DNA of 64,000 bases from Argonema galeatum A003/A1 (GCF_023333595.1 NZ_JAIQZM010000010.1:134609-198608), one strand, 5' to 3'; positions 33,307-43,585 are shown, counted from the stretch's first letter. The notes: generated by a model not told the origin, from the letters alone. Program-made: numbers and translations.

Positions 33307-33527
33307 ATTATCACTACACCATAATAATTCAATGGTCTGAAGAAGATAAATGTTATATCGTCAGTCTTCCTGAATGGGGAGAATTCTGCCACACACATGG
33401 AGATACTTATGAAGAAGCTATTAAAAATGCCCACGAAGTGTTAGAACTTTTAGTAGAATCGTCATTAGAAGACGGTAAACCTCTGCCAGAACCTATAACA
33501 TTTGGAAAGCTGCTTCAGGTTGCTTAA
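33303..33527 (+). CDS. hicB: HicB antitoxin
   Basis: 74 residues with the partially degraded RNase H fold of HicB (YTIIIQWSEEDKCYIVSLPEWGEFCHTHGDTYEEAIKNAHEVLELL). The C-terminus is short (LPEPITFGKLLQVA), without a DNA-binding domain. Confidence 0.93.
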   Translation: MNYHYTIIIQWSEEDKCYIVSLPEWGEFCHTHGDTYEEAIKNAHEVLELLVESSLEDGKPLPEPITFGKLLQVA

Positions 33528-33552
33528 AATAACAATCGAGGAATAAGAAACT

Positions 33553-35196
33553 ATGGAAGTAAACTACGCCTACAAAGGAAGTACCGCCGTAATTGACAGG
33601 GCCGATCGCACTCAGATGTCCTTCTCCCCCGACACCAAGCGCGAACCCACTTTTTTCATCGGCGAACTGCGCCAAAACATCGCATTTCGGGAAGCAATCA
33701 GCGCCTTACACGATGTCGTCGTTTCCGATCAGCGGTTCAAACCAAAAGACAAAACCGCTTACAAAGAATGGGCGGCGAAACAGTTGCAAATTGACTGGCA
33801 ATTGGTAGCTGTCCAGAAACAAGAAGTTGCTAACCGCATGAAGGAACTGGGAGACGAACTGAAACAACTTAACAACAACAGTTACCAGCGTCTCAAACCA
33901 TATTACGATGCCAGAAATAACTTCCACCATTACGCTTGGCAAAAACAACTAGATATTTTATTTCTGTTCGATCCAGTCATTACAGTTCATCCCGACGAGA
34001 TATTTTTTGAGTGCTTCAGCGTCGATGAATCCAGTTACGGGCGTCTGGGTGCGAGTTACGAAGTCTTCAAAAACATCGACGAATTCGCCTGCGGTACAAC
34101 AAACATCGACTACTCCCACGACTTGTATAACGAATTTCAGAAAATTCGCAATTACAAGACTACCAGATTAGAAGTAGATCCGTCAGGTTTTGAAGTTCAA
34201 ACTACTAACGAAGAAGCTTTCAAAGAAGTCAAAATCGATTTACCGGATAGCTGGGTAAGAGGATTTTTGCAAGTAAGTTCCGCAATGTCTTTACCGGCGA
34301 CACGGTTCGATTTGCACCCGATGGATATTCACAATATGTGTTTGGTTTTGCGTCGCCACAAGGAAAAGCAAGGGCCACGCAGTATGCGGTATCATCTTAC
34401 ACCAGGTCAGCCTGTGCGGGTGGTGTTTGAGCCGTGGGATATCGAAGTGGTTTGTCCGCGATCGCCTTACACCGGAACTTCAGAACAGGTAATTCGCGTC
34501 TGGGGACGCCGCCGCCTGCATATCCTGGAACGTCTCATCCCCGTCGCCAAAAAGTTCACCGTCCACCTTCTCGGCACAGGTATGCCTTCATTCTACGTAG
34601 CAGATTTGGGCGATATGTCATTCACACTGGGCTTATCGGGATGGACTGCGAACGACTGGTCGCGATCGGGCAATTTTGACCTCATGACATCCCGCACCGA
34701 GGTGGATGATTCGACAAAACTGTCTATTTTCAATGCCCTTAAGGAAAATTGGGCAGAACCGCCGGAAGTCCTCGCCCGTCGCCTCAACTTAGACCGTTCT
34801 GTAGTTCTGAGCGCTTTAAGTGCTTACACGCAAGCAGGTAGTGCTATTTATGACTTAAACAAGCAAGTGTATCGGGTGCGAGAACTCAGTCGGTCACCGT
34901 TACCGATCGATAAGTTGCGCTTTGCTAACGATCGCGAAGAGAAGGCATCTCGCTTCTTGAGTCAGAATGCGGTGCGGGTGACTTCCTGCACTGGCGATGC
35001 GTCTGAAGTGCTGATTTTGCAAGGGAGTGTCCAGGATAAAGGAAAAACTTACACTCCCTCTTTGACGATCGACTCAGATAGTCGTATAATTCAGGCAGAA
35101 TGTACCTGCAATTGGCATTCTCAAAACAAGTTGTTCAAAGGCCCCTGCGAACACATTTTGGCACTGAAAACTCAGCACCAACGCCAAAGCAGTTAA
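33553..35196 (+). CDS. SWIM zinc-finger protein (YehQ-like)
   Basis: 547 residues. The C-terminal SWIM motif CxCxW...CxH is clear (AECTCNWHSQNKLFKGPCEHILALK). Upstream lies a conserved body (RFDLHPMDIHNMCLVLRRHKEK, VWGRRRLHILERLIP, GTGMPSFYVADLGDMSFTLGLSGWTANDWS) and a winged-helix-like stretch (WAEPPEVLARRLNLDRSVVLSALSAYTQAG). Family members accompany WGR proteins and MoxR/vWA genes. It follows the hicAB pair and the WGR gene, so these were probably one operon. Confidence 0.85.
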   Translation: MEVNYAYKGSTAVIDRADRTQMSFSPDTKREPTFFIGELRQNIAFREAISALHDVVVSDQRFKPKDKTAYKEWAAKQLQIDWQLVAVQKQEVANRMKELGDELKQLNNNSYQRLKPYYDARNNFHHYAWQKQLDILFLFDPVITVHPDEIFFECFSVDESSYGRLGASYEVFKNIDEFACGTTNIDYSHDLYNEFQKIRNYKTTRLEVDPSGFEVQTTNEEAFKEVKIDLPDSWVRGFLQVSSAMSLPATRFDLHPMDIHNMCLVLRRHKEKQGPRSMRYHLTPGQPVRVVFEPWDIEVVCPRSPYTGTSEQVIRVWGRRRLHILERLIPVAKKFTVHLLGTGMPSFYVADLGDMSFTLGLSGWTANDWSRSGNFDLMTSRTEVDDSTKLSIFNALKENWAEPPEVLARRLNLDRSVVLSALSAYTQAGSAIYDLNKQVYRVRELSRSPLPIDKLRFANDREEKASRFLSQNAVRVTSCTGDASEVLILQGSVQDKGKTYTPSLTIDSDSRIIQAECTCNWHSQNKLFKGPCEHILALKTQHQRQSS

Positions 35197-35639
35197 TTTC
35201 TTTACGCCCTACGCCAGAAGGCCCAACAGCCTTGCAATCCGGGCAGTGGATCGCTGTCCATGCGCTTAGTCCGCTCACGCATCACTAGCCCGCTCTTTAC
35301 TGTGCGTAGTACAGGTAGTATTGCTATTACGGTTTGGTTTCCTAGAAACTAATGAGCAATACTACCTGTACTACGCTGGAGTTGAGCAGTCTAGTCCTGG
35401 GGTATTTACGAAGGGGTAACCTTCTGGCAATAGCGCGTATTTTTTTAGGCTACCAGTCATTCGCCGGGACAGTGGAACCCCACCCCCAGCCCCTCCCCTC
35501 TGGAGGAGAGGGGAGAAATACTCCCCCCTCTCCTCTGGAGGAGAGGGGGGTTGGGGGGGTGAGGTTTCTCCCCGCAATAGCGCGTATTTTTTTATTTAAC
35601 GGGATATAAAAACCCTTGTGGTAAAGTCAATAAAGGTTT
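35197..35639. repeat. Repeat-rich intergenic region
   Basis: Contains an inverted repeat 'gtagtacaggtagtattgct...agcaatactacctgtactac' (35307-35376) and a double G/C palindrome (35484-35566: cccctcccctctggaggagagggg, repeated) flanked by direct copies of 'gcaatagcgcgtatttttttat'. No gene seen. Confidence 0.75.
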
Positions 35640-38363
35640 ATGCCTCTAGCCAGCGCATCTATGACTTACTCCACATCTACCCCGAAAACCCCCACCGCTG
35701 CTAATTCCCATCAATCCAATATCCCAAACGCTGATTGCAGACTGCTGGATAGAGACAAACTCAGCAAAATGTACCATCATTATGTTGAGGTGAAAGATAA
35801 ATATCCTAATGCGCTGTTGCTATATCGGGTGGGAGATTTCTTTGAAACTTTTTTCCAAGATGCCATCACCGTATCGCGGGAACTAGAACTCGTCCTCACC
35901 AGCAAACACGCTGGCGAAGTTGGTAGAGTGCCGATGACTGGTGTGCCGCACCACGCCTGGGAACGCTACACTACCCTGCTAGTAGAAAAAGGGTATGCAG
36001 TTGTTATTTGCGATCAAGTTGAAGATTCTGCCGATGCAGTAGGTTTGGTGAAGCGAGAAGTGACGCGGGTTCTCACACCCGGTACTTTGTTGGAAGAGGG
36101 GATGCTGAATGCTAGACGCAATAACTTTTTAGCAGCTGTTGTGATGGCGGGTAATCATTGGGGTTTAGCTTATGCAGATATTTCAACAGGCGAATTCCTG
36201 ACAACTAAATCAGACAATTTAGAGCATTTATCGCAGGAATTGATGCGCTTGCAACCTTCAGAAGTGCTAGTGCCTACGAATGCTCCAGATTTGGGCGGTT
36301 TGCTGCGTCCCGGCGAAAAATCAGAGTATTTGCCAGAGTGTTTGCCGCCATCATTTTGTTATGCTTTTCGTCCCCAAACTCCCTTCACTTTAGGCGAGGC
36401 AAAGCAGCGATTGGTGGAAAAATTTAAAGTGCGATCGCTCGAAGGTTTCGGTTGCGAACATCTCCCCCTTGCCGTTCGTGCGGCTGGCGGGTTGCTGCAA
36501 TATCTGGAAGACACCCAAAAAAGCAATCCAGTTCCTCTCCAATTACTACGCACCTACAGCCTCACAGACTACTTAATCGTCGATCACCAAACTCGCCGCA
36601 ACCTCGAAATTACCCAAACCGTGCGGGATGGCACATTTCACGGTTCGCTGTTGTGGGCTATAGATAAAACCAGTACCGCAATGGGTGGACGTGCCTTGCG
36701 TCGCTGGTTATTACAACCCTTATTAGATATTAAAGGTATTCGAGCCAGACAAGATACCATTCAAGAATTAGTAGAAAATACCTCTCTTCGCCAAGACTTG
36801 CGACAACTACTGCGCCAGATTTACGATTTAGAAAGGCTGACGGGACGTGCTGGTTCGGGAACGGCTACCGCCAGAGATTTAGTTGCTTTAGCTGACTCTC
36901 TCTCCCGCTTACCAGAATTAGCTAAATTAGTAGCTGATGTTCGTTCTCCATATCTGAAAACTTTGCAGAAAGTGCCACCAATTATGGAACAATTGGCACA
37001 GAGACTGCACACCAATCTAGTAGAATCGCCTCCCATTCATCTTACTGATGGTGGTTTAATTCGAGAGGGAATAAGTCCCGAACTAGATGAAATGCGTCTT
37101 GGGGCAGAAGACGATCGCAAATGGCTTGCTAATTTGGAAGCAACAGAGAAAGCGCGAACTGGTATTTCTAACCTGAAGGTAGGTTACACCAAATCATTTG
37201 GTTATTATATCAGTATCTCTCGTTCCAAAGCAGATCAAGTTCCAAATAACTATGTCCGCAAACAAACTCTGACTAATGAGGAACGTTACATCACACCAGA
37301 GTTAAAGGAACGAGAAGCGCGAATTTTGACAGCGCGTGACGATCTGAATCGCCTGGAATACGAGATTTTTGTCGGTTTAAGGGCAGAAGTGGCGGAACAG
37401 GGGGAAATAATTCGCAATATTTCTCGCGCTGTTGCTGCTGCTGATGTTTTGTGCGGTTTGGCAGAGATGGCAGTTCATCAGGGTTATTGCCGCCCTAATA
37501 TGGTGGAAGGTCGGGAAGTTACTATTATTGATGGGCGTCATCCTGTTGTTGAACAATCTTTGCCATCGGGGTTTTTTGTGCCGAATTCGAGTTGGTTGGG
37601 TCAAGAGTCAGGGGTCAGTAGTCAGTTGTCAGTCGCAAGCAAAACAACTGACAACGAACAACTGACAAATGGCCGTCCCGATTTGATTATTTTAACTGGG
37701 CCGAATGCTAGTGGGAAGAGTTGTTATTTGCGGCAGGTTGGGTTGATTCAGTTGATGGCGCAGGTAGGGAGTTTTGTGCCTGCTAAGTCGGCTATGCTGG
37801 GAATATGCGATCGCATTTTTACCCGTGTTGGTGCAGTGGACGATTTAGCGACAGGTCAATCTACTTTTATGGTAGAAATGAATGAGACTGCTAATATCTT
37901 AAATCATGCTACAGCTAAGTCTCTTGTTCTTTTGGATGAAATTGGGCGCGGTACGGCAACTTTTGATGGTCTTTCGATTGCTTGGGCGGTAGCAGAATAT
38001 TTGGCAAATGAAATTAAAGCCAGAACTATTTTTGCTACTCATTATCATGAATTAAATGAGTTAGCATCAATTTTGGATAATGTTGCTAATTATCAAGTGA
38101 CAGTAAAGGAAATGCCCGACCAAATTATCTTTTTGCACCAAGTTCAACCGGGAGGCGCTGATAAGTCTTATGGGATTGAAGCTGGACGTTTGGCGGGTTT
38201 ACCGGCATCGGTGATTAGTAGGGCAAAACAAGTGATGAGTCAGATCGAAAAACATAGTAAAATTGCAGTAGGATTAAGAAAAGGTGGTCAGAATGAACGG
38301 ACTACTAAGCGAAAGAAAAAAGCTACTGATGTATCTATTTTGGAAGAAGAGTTAGGGGAATAA
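35640..38363 (+). CDS. mutS: DNA mismatch repair protein MutS
   Basis: 907 residues. The mismatch-binding domain has [14 protein letters not shown] (the Phe-x-Glu motif), and the ATPase has Walker A GPNASGKS (about 686), Walker [19 protein letters not shown] and FATHYHEL. The first 40 residues are a low-complexity extension; Met8 or a later start is possible. Just before Walker A (about 652-675) is an odd insert [20 protein letters not shown], which is a translated dispersed repeat. Stand-alone gene. Confidence 0.97.
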   Translation: MPLASASMTYSTSTPKTPTAANSHQSNIPNADCRLLDRDKLSKMYHHYVEVKDKYPNALLLYRVGDFFETFFQDAITVSRELELVLTSKHAGEVGRVPMTGVPHHAWERYTTLLVEKGYAVVICDQVEDSADAVGLVKREVTRVLTPGTLLEEGMLNARRNNFLAAVVMAGNHWGLAYADISTGEFLTTKSDNLEHLSQELMRLQPSEVLVPTNAPDLGGLLRPGEKSEYLPECLPPSFCYAFRPQTPFTLGEAKQRLVEKFKVRSLEGFGCEHLPLAVRAAGGLLQYLEDTQKSNPVPLQLLRTYSLTDYLIVDHQTRRNLEITQTVRDGTFHGSLLWAIDKTSTAMGGRALRRWLLQPLLDIKGIRARQDTIQELVENTSLRQDLRQLLRQIYDLERLTGRAGSGTATARDLVALADSLSRLPELAKLVADVRSPYLKTLQKVPPIMEQLAQRLHTNLVESPPIHLTDGGLIREGISPELDEMRLGAEDDRKWLANLEATEKARTGISNLKVGYTKSFGYYISISRSKADQVPNNYVRKQTLTNEERYITPELKEREARILTARDDLNRLEYEIFVGLRAEVAEQGEIIRNISRAVAAADVLCGLAEMAVHQGYCRPNMVEGREVTIIDGRHPVVEQSLPSGFFVPNSSWLGQESGVSSQLSVASKTTDNEQLTNGRPDLIILTGPNASGKSCYLRQVGLIQLMAQVGSFVPAKSAMLGICDRIFTRVGAVDDLATGQSTFMVEMNETANILNHATAKSLVLLDEIGRGTATFDGLSIAWAVAEYLANEIKARTIFATHYHELNELASILDNVANYQVTVKEMPDQIIFLHQVQPGGADKSYGIEAGRLAGLPASVISRAKQVMSQIEKHSKIAVGLRKGGQNERTTKRKKKATDVSILEEELGE

Positions 38364-38430
38364 TGAGAGATATAACTGTTCTAGCTATAATTGAATTGAA
38401 TTTGTCAAATAGGTAGTAGGAGACTATTGC

Positions 38431-38781
38431 ATGAAGGAGAGTAAAAGCTCGCTCGCTGACTCGGAAATAGAAAATTATGCGGGTTTATCAATAGTATTAA
38501 CTCAAATAAAAGCAGGAGAATTTGCTGAGGCGTTATTGACAGTGCAACAAATTAATAATGAATCCCAAAAGATAGAATCGCTAAAAGCGATCGCGAATGC
38601 TGCCCATTCCGCCGAACATCAAACTATAGCATTGCGTGCTTTACTTCATCTGCCAGTAGCGGAACGCAATGCTATATTAGCGCAGCAAGTTGAGGAAGCA
38701 AAGGACTGTTTTTTGCCCGGTTCTGAGGAGATGGAATGGGTAGAGGGATATATAGAGGATGACAACTGGGATGACGAGTAG
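38431..38781 (+). CDS. Hypothetical antitoxin-like protein
   Basis: 116 residues, helical repeats in the first part (LTQIKAGEFAEALLTVQQINNESQKIESLKAIANAAHSA) and an acidic tail (EEMEWVEGYIEDDNWDDE). The C-terminal segment LLHLPVAERNAILAQQVEEAKDCF resembles MazF-partner antitoxins of cyanobacteria; the N-terminal part is unusual. It overlaps the MazF gene. Confidence 0.7.
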   Translation: MKESKSSLADSEIENYAGLSIVLTQIKAGEFAEALLTVQQINNESQKIESLKAIANAAHSAEHQTIALRALLHLPVAERNAILAQQVEEAKDCFLPGSEEMEWVEGYIEDDNWDDE

Positions 38782-39127
38782 CGAACCCAAGCGCGGAGAA
38801 ATTTGGCGAGTGCAATTCGATCCAACTAGAGGCGATGAAATTCAAAAAACTCGTCCCGCGCTCGTCATTAGTGCTGATGGATTGTCAGGTTTGAAACTCC
38901 GTCTGGTTGTGCCCATTACTGCTTGGAAAACAGCGCTGGCAAATTTTCCTTGGATAGTGAAGATTGAACCATCAACAGAGAATTGTTTAACAAAAGTTTC
39001 GGCGGCAAATCCTTTGCAAACCCGTTCGGTTTCTCTAGAGCGTTTTGTTGATAAAGTAGGAGTGGTTGAAGATACTAAGCTAGAAGCAATTTTGTTAGGA
39101 TTAGCTGTTGTAGTTCAATTTCCTTAG
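38759..39127 (+). CDS. MazF/PemK-family mRNA interferase
   Basis: PKRGEIWRVQFDPTRGDEIQKTRPALVISAD is the complete MazF N-terminal signature, followed by PITAWK and TKVSAANPLQTRSVSLERFV. About 118-122 residues; start at 38759 or 38771. An intact paralogue of the broken toxin at 22681-23055. Sequence-specific RNA cleavage is the family activity. Confidence 0.93.
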   Translation: MTTGMTSSEPKRGEIWRVQFDPTRGDEIQKTRPALVISADGLSGLKLRLVVPITAWKTALANFPWIVKIEPSTENCLTKVSAANPLQTRSVSLERFVDKVGVVEDTKLEAILLGLAVVVQFP

Positions 39128-39194
39128 ACAAACGAAAGCGAAGTGGAATTTAGTATTGTAAGCGATCGCAGATTGGTGAAATTGTTATAAAATA

Positions 39195-40274
39195 TTAAGC
39201 CCGAAGGAAAGAGCGATCCCCAGGGGAATCCTCAAATATTGCGCCTCGTTTGATTAGGCCTTGCTTCATGTCTTCAGAAATTCCTTGGTTATTCCTGAAT
39301 CGAGCATTTTTAACATTTGCACCACTCAGGTAGGCACCACTCAGATCGGCATCAATCAGGTCGGCACGACTCAGATTGGCATCAATAAAGTTGGCATCAC
39401 TCAGGTTGGCACCACTCAGGTTGGCACCACTCAGGTTGGTAAGACTCAGGTTGGTACGACTCAAGTTGGCATTGATTAGGTCGGCACTACTCAGGTTGGC
39501 ACGACTCAGGTTGGCATTGATTAGGCTGGCATTTCTCAAGCCAGCATCGCTTAAGTCAACACCTCTTAAGTTTCGCCTCTTAATTGGGTTAGTAATAATT
39601 TCTTCTACTAAACGCCATTTTTGTTCGCTGCTTTCGTCATCTTCTGAACTTTCACTCAAGATTTGGATATCCTGAACAAGAAAACCATTTATTCGTGTTA
39701 GATTCTCTGCTTCAAAATCAGATAAAAGCTTTTGAATATCTTTTGAAGATCCCTTTATGATTAATCTGATACTGCCCTTTTGAATCGCCACAACTTTTAT
39801 AGTACTGCCAGGATATTTATTTGAAAAATGATCCTGAAAAAAAGCTGCATCAATTTGAACTGAAATAATGTCTCCTTCTAAAGTTACAGCAACAAGAACT
39901 TCTTGGTTTTGTTCATCAACAGCAATGACTTGGCGAACACTTGTTTTCACTGTTTCCACCCCCTCTTCAAGACTAAGGCTAAAATTAGTTTGTTTTTCTA
40001 GTTGACTGGAAGTTGGGCTTTCTTCGGTTATTTCTATAATTTCTTCCCATTTCAATGTTAGCTCTTTACATATTTTCTTGAACGAATCAAGCTGAATCGG
40101 CTGTTGAATAAAAAACTTTGTGACTATACCACGAGATAAAAGCTGTGACTCAGCAAAATTAATTTTCGATTCAAATCCTAGCCTTACCAAAGCTTTTTCT
40201 GCTTTCTCTACACCTTTTTCAGATGCAATAATGGTGATTTTTTTCTTTTTTCTGGTTTGGCTAGGGTCTGTCAT
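39195..40274 (-). CDS. TRADD-N-like domain protein with pentapeptide repeats
   Basis: 359 residues. Residues about 110-200 contain VQIDAAFFQDHFSNKYPGSTIKVVAIQKGSIRLIIKGSSKDIQKLLSDFEAENLTRINGFLVQDI, which I match from memory to the TRADD-N fold of cyanobacterial conflict proteins. The C-terminus (about 225-335) is a right-handed beta helix of A(D/N)LSxANL pentapeptides. The N-terminus (ITIIASEKGVEKAEKALVRLGF) may be an effector-associated adaptor. A small two-TM protein of the type that accompanies TRADD-N proteins is encoded divergently next door. Confidence 0.6.
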   Translation of the reverse strand: MTDPSQTRKKKKITIIASEKGVEKAEKALVRLGFESKINFAESQLLSRGIVTKFFIQQPIQLDSFKKICKELTLKWEEIIEITEESPTSSQLEKQTNFSLSLEEGVETVKTSVRQVIAVDEQNQEVLVAVTLEGDIISVQIDAAFFQDHFSNKYPGSTIKVVAIQKGSIRLIIKGSSKDIQKLLSDFEAENLTRINGFLVQDIQILSESSEDDESSEQKWRLVEEIITNPIKRRNLRGVDLSDAGLRNASLINANLSRANLSSADLINANLSRTNLSLTNLSGANLSGANLSDANFIDANLSRADLIDADLSGAYLSGANVKNARFRNNQGISEDMKQGLIKRGAIFEDSPGDRSFLRA

Positions 40275-40438
40275 AAGTTAATTAAATTTTACCCAATAAA
40301 TTCTTAAGGCAATCACAACTAAGGCATATCGCAATCATACATCAGTCAAAAGAAGTTAACAACAAAATCATTGCCTAGTCAGGGTTTCAGGTATTTTGCC
40401 TCACAGTAGAAGTATGAAGTTAATCGGTTTTAAAAGCC

Positions 40439-40696
40439 ATGCTAACCCCTGACCAATCAGAAATCATCAAAGAACGCTTACGCCAAGCACGCCTCAGTTT
40501 TAACTTAGCTTTGGCAACTACTGCAACCTGCGCCCTTGTTGGGTTTTGTGGAATTGGCCTCGTACTTCTAGGTAAAGCACCAGAGGGAACCATCACCACA
40601 ACTGGCGGGTTGTCTGCCACAGTCTACTGTCTTAAACTGGCAAGAGATGCCAACGACAGACTCGACGAACTGGCAAAAGATTTAAACGATGACTAG
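40439..40696 (+). CDS. Small two-helix membrane protein, TRADD-N-associated type
   Basis: 85 residues: helix RLRQARLSFNLALATTATCALVGFCGIGLVLLG, a loop with PEGTITTTGG, then a second hydrophobic segment and KLARDANDRLDELAKDLND. I recall this pattern as the cyanobacterial TRADD-N-associated transmembrane domain. It lies 164 bases from, and divergent to, the TRADD-N-like gene, which supports the link. Confidence 0.6.
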   Translation: MLTPDQSEIIKERLRQARLSFNLALATTATCALVGFCGIGLVLLGKAPEGTITTTGGLSATVYCLKLARDANDRLDELAKDLNDD

Positions 40697-40873
40697 AGCG
40701 ATTATCGCACTAATTGGGATACAGCCGAGATCCGCGCAAAATAGGACACGATGTAAAGTTTAACAACCATCCTTTCCCACGCTCAACTGCCAGCACTCAA
40801 TTCGCGAGGGTAGAGTAGTACTTACTGCTACTCTGCCCTCGTCAAGTAAGGTGTAGGTCATCTAGTCATAATT

Positions 40874-41341
40874 TTATAATTGAATTTCTTCCCAACTTAG
40901 AGCCTCAGCAAATTGACTGAGATGTTTAACATTAGTCGTGGCAATTACCAGATAACGATTGGGAAATTCCTCCTTTAATAATTGCCAGTGCGCCGCAATA
41001 ATCATATCCACATCTAAACTATAATCATCAGCCGTTGGCTTTCCCTGTAACCGTGCTTCCATCCACACTTCAGCAGCTTTAAATATCACCACCGAATCTA
41101 ACTTTAAGAAATCAATTATTTCTCTTAACTCATCTAAATTTTTTACACTGTTTAAATTTGGCTTGCGTTGCGCTTCTAATAATAGACTGCGACGCACCTC
41201 ATAATCACAAATATCAGAACTAACTACATAAACCCCCTTTGCCAGCAGCGTATAAAGCCAATCATCACATTGTCTTGGTTTTCCCACTTTATTCGGATTC
41301 GTCAGTAATCCTAACACCCCTGAATCAATAAAAAGAATCAT
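40874..41341 (-). CDS. PIN-domain toxin
   Basis: 155 residues: MILFIDSGVLGLLTNPNK (first Asp), VSSDICDYEVRRSLLLEA (Glu), DYSLDVDMIIAAH (Asp) and IATTNVKHL with Asn in place of the last Asp. Matches cyanobacterial PIN_3/VapC-like toxins. The antitoxin overlaps upstream by four bases. Confidence 0.85.
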   Translation of the reverse strand: MILFIDSGVLGLLTNPNKVGKPRQCDDWLYTLLAKGVYVVSSDICDYEVRRSLLLEAQRKPNLNSVKNLDELREIIDFLKLDSVVIFKAAEVWMEARLQGKPTADDYSLDVDMIIAAHWQLLKEEFPNRYLVIATTNVKHLSQFAEALSWEEIQL

Positions 41342-41574
41342 TTTTCGCTATAAAGTTTTGCACCTACAGGACGGTTATTGTCAAGAATTTGTTTGAATTC
41401 TTCAAAAAAATCCTCCCTAGCTTTAGCTTCTTCATCACTCATATTTATTCTTTCTTGACGCAGTTTTTCTAACTTTTCTAAAGCCCTACTATTGCGTTTA
41501 ATTTGTTGCTGTCTATCCCACTCTGGATAGTTTTGAAGTTGGGTTTTAAATCGAGCAGTTTGAGTTGAAGTCAT
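41338..41574 (-). CDS. Antitoxin partner of PIN toxin
   Basis: 78 residues, charged and helical (QTARFKTQLQNYPEWDRQQQIKRNSRALEKLEKLRQERINMSDEEAKAREDFFEEFKQILD). Coupled to the PIN gene by ATGA. No DNA-binding domain is obvious. Confidence 0.72.
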   Translation of the reverse strand: MTSTQTARFKTQLQNYPEWDRQQQIKRNSRALEKLEKLRQERINMSDEEAKAREDFFEEFKQILDNNRPVGAKLYSEK

Positions 41575-41650
41575 AATCAGTCTCTCTTTTAATATTTTTG
41601 TTAAAGCTTAAACTTGGCTCTGCCGCTACATCTACTAAGATTACTGCTGC

Positions 41651-41752
41651 TAATCCACTTTCCACAACCGCACCATTTTATCGTTACTCCCCAATGCTAA
41701 TAACTTCCCATCCGGGCTGAAGGAAATACTGATTACACGATTATATCCCATA
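41651..41752 (-). pseudogene. WD40-repeat gene remnant
   Basis: Thirty-three codons read VISISFSPDGKLLALGSNDKMVRLWKVD and stop, the last blade of a WD40 beta-propeller. Nothing upstream continues it. A decayed end of a larger gene. Confidence 0.85.
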
Positions 41753-41874
41753 TTGCTTATCCCGCTTCCCGACTATAGCCCTTATAAGGTAGATGAGGTA
41801 TGACTGACAGCTTATATAACCACTAAATTAAGAGGGCTAAAGCCCAACTACGTACCTCACTTACTTGAGAACCG

Positions 41875-42540
41875 CTATATCAGCACATTTCCATTTTCGT
41901 CACTAACTCCAGCTTGACCAACCCCATGCACGGCTATTTTGCCGCCGCATATGGTGGCGCTATACTGTTCGTGATGATGACCGTGAAATACTGTGTGAAC
42001 TCCCAGCGCTTGAGCTAAATCATCCAAGGCTGGAAATCCGTAGCGATGACAAGAGGGAGCTTCATGAGTTACCAGAATATCTGCTCGCTTGTCCCAAAGT
42101 GCTTCGTACTCTTGCCAAAATATAGTGGCGTGATGTTTGCGCGGGATGTCGCCGCGCCAACGTTCTCCCTTACCGCAAAAATATAGTAGGTCTTTGCGGC
42201 TTTTGAATCTCGGTTTTGCTGGTGGTTTCCAGATTTTTTCCCGGAAGACGCCGCCTAATCCAGCGACTCGCTTGCCGTCAATCTCAATGATACGATCGTG
42301 TAAGTTGCGATCGCCCAGCTTCGACCCAAACAGGTTATCATACCAATGGTCTCGATCGCCGTCGTGATTGCCAGGAATAAACCAAACTTCGGTTTTGTCG
42401 AGTATAGCGGAAAGTTCCTCGTCAAGCGATCGCTCTAAGTCCATATCTCCAAGCAAAATCACCGCTTGCGGAGAATAAGCCTCCACCGCTCTAATCACTG
42501 GCCTAAAATCACCGTGAGGATCTCCACCGAATACAATCAT
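41875..42540 (-). CDS. Metallophosphoesterase
   Basis: Starting at MIVFGGDPHGDFRPVIRAVE, the protein shows the calcineurin-like motif set: GDPHGD, LLGDMD, PGNHDGDRDHW, VTHEAPS and FHGHHHEQ. About 221 residues. Substrate class (nucleotide, RNA 2',3'-cyclic phosphate or protein phosphate) cannot be decided. Stand-alone gene. Confidence 0.9.
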   Translation of the reverse strand: MIVFGGDPHGDFRPVIRAVEAYSPQAVILLGDMDLERSLDEELSAILDKTEVWFIPGNHDGDRDHWYDNLFGSKLGDRNLHDRIIEIDGKRVAGLGGVFREKIWKPPAKPRFKSRKDLLYFCGKGERWRGDIPRKHHATIFWQEYEALWDKRADILVTHEAPSCHRYGFPALDDLAQALGVHTVFHGHHHEQYSATICGGKIAVHGVGQAGVSDENGNVLI

Positions 42541-42801
42541 GACTGAGATTTCCCTGACTATGCCGCACAGAGATATTTTCCCCAGCGACGTGAGTAGGTA
42601 TTCCACAACCTAGTATCGCGATCGATCTGGCCCGATCGACCCAAGATGCCCATACCATATATATGGTAGAAGGTAAAGAGGTCTAAAGCGCGATCGCCAT
42701 AAGTTTACCTTTCTCAACACGATCTAGGCCAAAACATTAAACTTGATTACAAACGTAAAAGATAAGAATAACTGCGTGATAACCTCAATGGATGTTGACT
42801 G

Positions 42802-43041
42802 ATGTTGACGAACGACGCAAAAACAGGCAGGGAGAACACATTGCAACTGAATTTAGATCGATCGCCAAACGACTCATTTCGTGAAGACTTTAGCGAGTAC
42901 GTCGCTCACCTTCAGCTTCACATGGCGTTACAGGCTCGTAACCTAGTCCCCAATCTCAGCGAAGCATCAGATAGCCGAAAGCAGCTGTTGCAGCAAACGC
43001 AGGCAGACATTGAAAAACTTGTTTCTCGGCAAATGCGATAA
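42802..43041 (+). CDS. Small conserved hypothetical protein
   Basis: 79 residues, helical and charged (FREDFSEYVAHLQLHMALQARNLVPNLSEASDSRKQLLQQTQADIEKLVSRQ). It resembles unnamed small cyanobacterial proteins; no motif. It lies just upstream of ssrA. Confidence 0.55.
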   Translation: MLTNDAKTGRENTLQLNLDRSPNDSFREDFSEYVAHLQLHMALQARNLVPNLSEASDSRKQLLQQTQADIEKLVSRQMR

Positions 43042-43181
43042 TTTAATGTAACCAAGGCCCGATCGCGATTCTAGTGGGGAGCAGGTCAAGAGCAGAGGAA
43101 TTTTTCAACTCAAAACTCTTTTAGCCCCCAGTCCCCACACATAACTGAAATAACGAACTATAATAGAAAAATGTAAGACAT

Positions 43182-43568
43182 GGGGCTGCCATGGTTTCGA
43201 CAGGTCGGCGAATGCTCCCCCGTGATACAGGTCGAGAGTGAGTCTCCTCTCGTTAATCAAAGGCTCAAAAAAAAGTAAATGCGAACAACATCGTACCCTT
43301 TGCTCGTAAAGCAGCCACTGTTGCTGCTTAATAACCCATAACAAGGTTCGAGCGTCTGTAGTCCGACTCCGTTAAAGGCGACAGACAAACCCCCAACGGA
43401 TGCTCTAGCAAGATTTCTGTGGTAAATTGCTAGCTAAGACTTAACCACTGCATCCTGTCATCCGGGATAATGGATGGTTCCCGCCATGAGGATCAGAATG
43501 GCTAAACCTGTGAATGAACGGTAAGTTAATACCCGATTTGGACGGCAGTTCGACTCTGCCCAGCTCCA
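43182..43568 (+). ncRNA. ssrA: tmRNA
   Basis: tmRNA rescues stalled ribosomes. The 5' end GGGGCTGCCATGGTTTCGAC and the 3' end GGCAGTTCGACTCTGCC-CAGCTCC-A form the tRNA-like domain with acceptor GGGGCUG/CAGCUCC and a TTCGACT T-loop. The reading frame GCG AAC AAC ... TAA (about 43279-43329) encodes the tag ANNIVPFARKAATVAA, typical of cyanobacteria. It is a one-piece tmRNA of 387 bases without an encoded CCA, followed by a strong terminator. Confidence 0.97.
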
Positions 43569-43585
43569 TCCAGATACTAATAAAA

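Noticed and set aside
39261-39675. Plus-strand ORFs opposite the pentapeptide gene
   Set aside because: Their regular TTQVG/LRLAPL pattern is the complement of the pentapeptide repeats.
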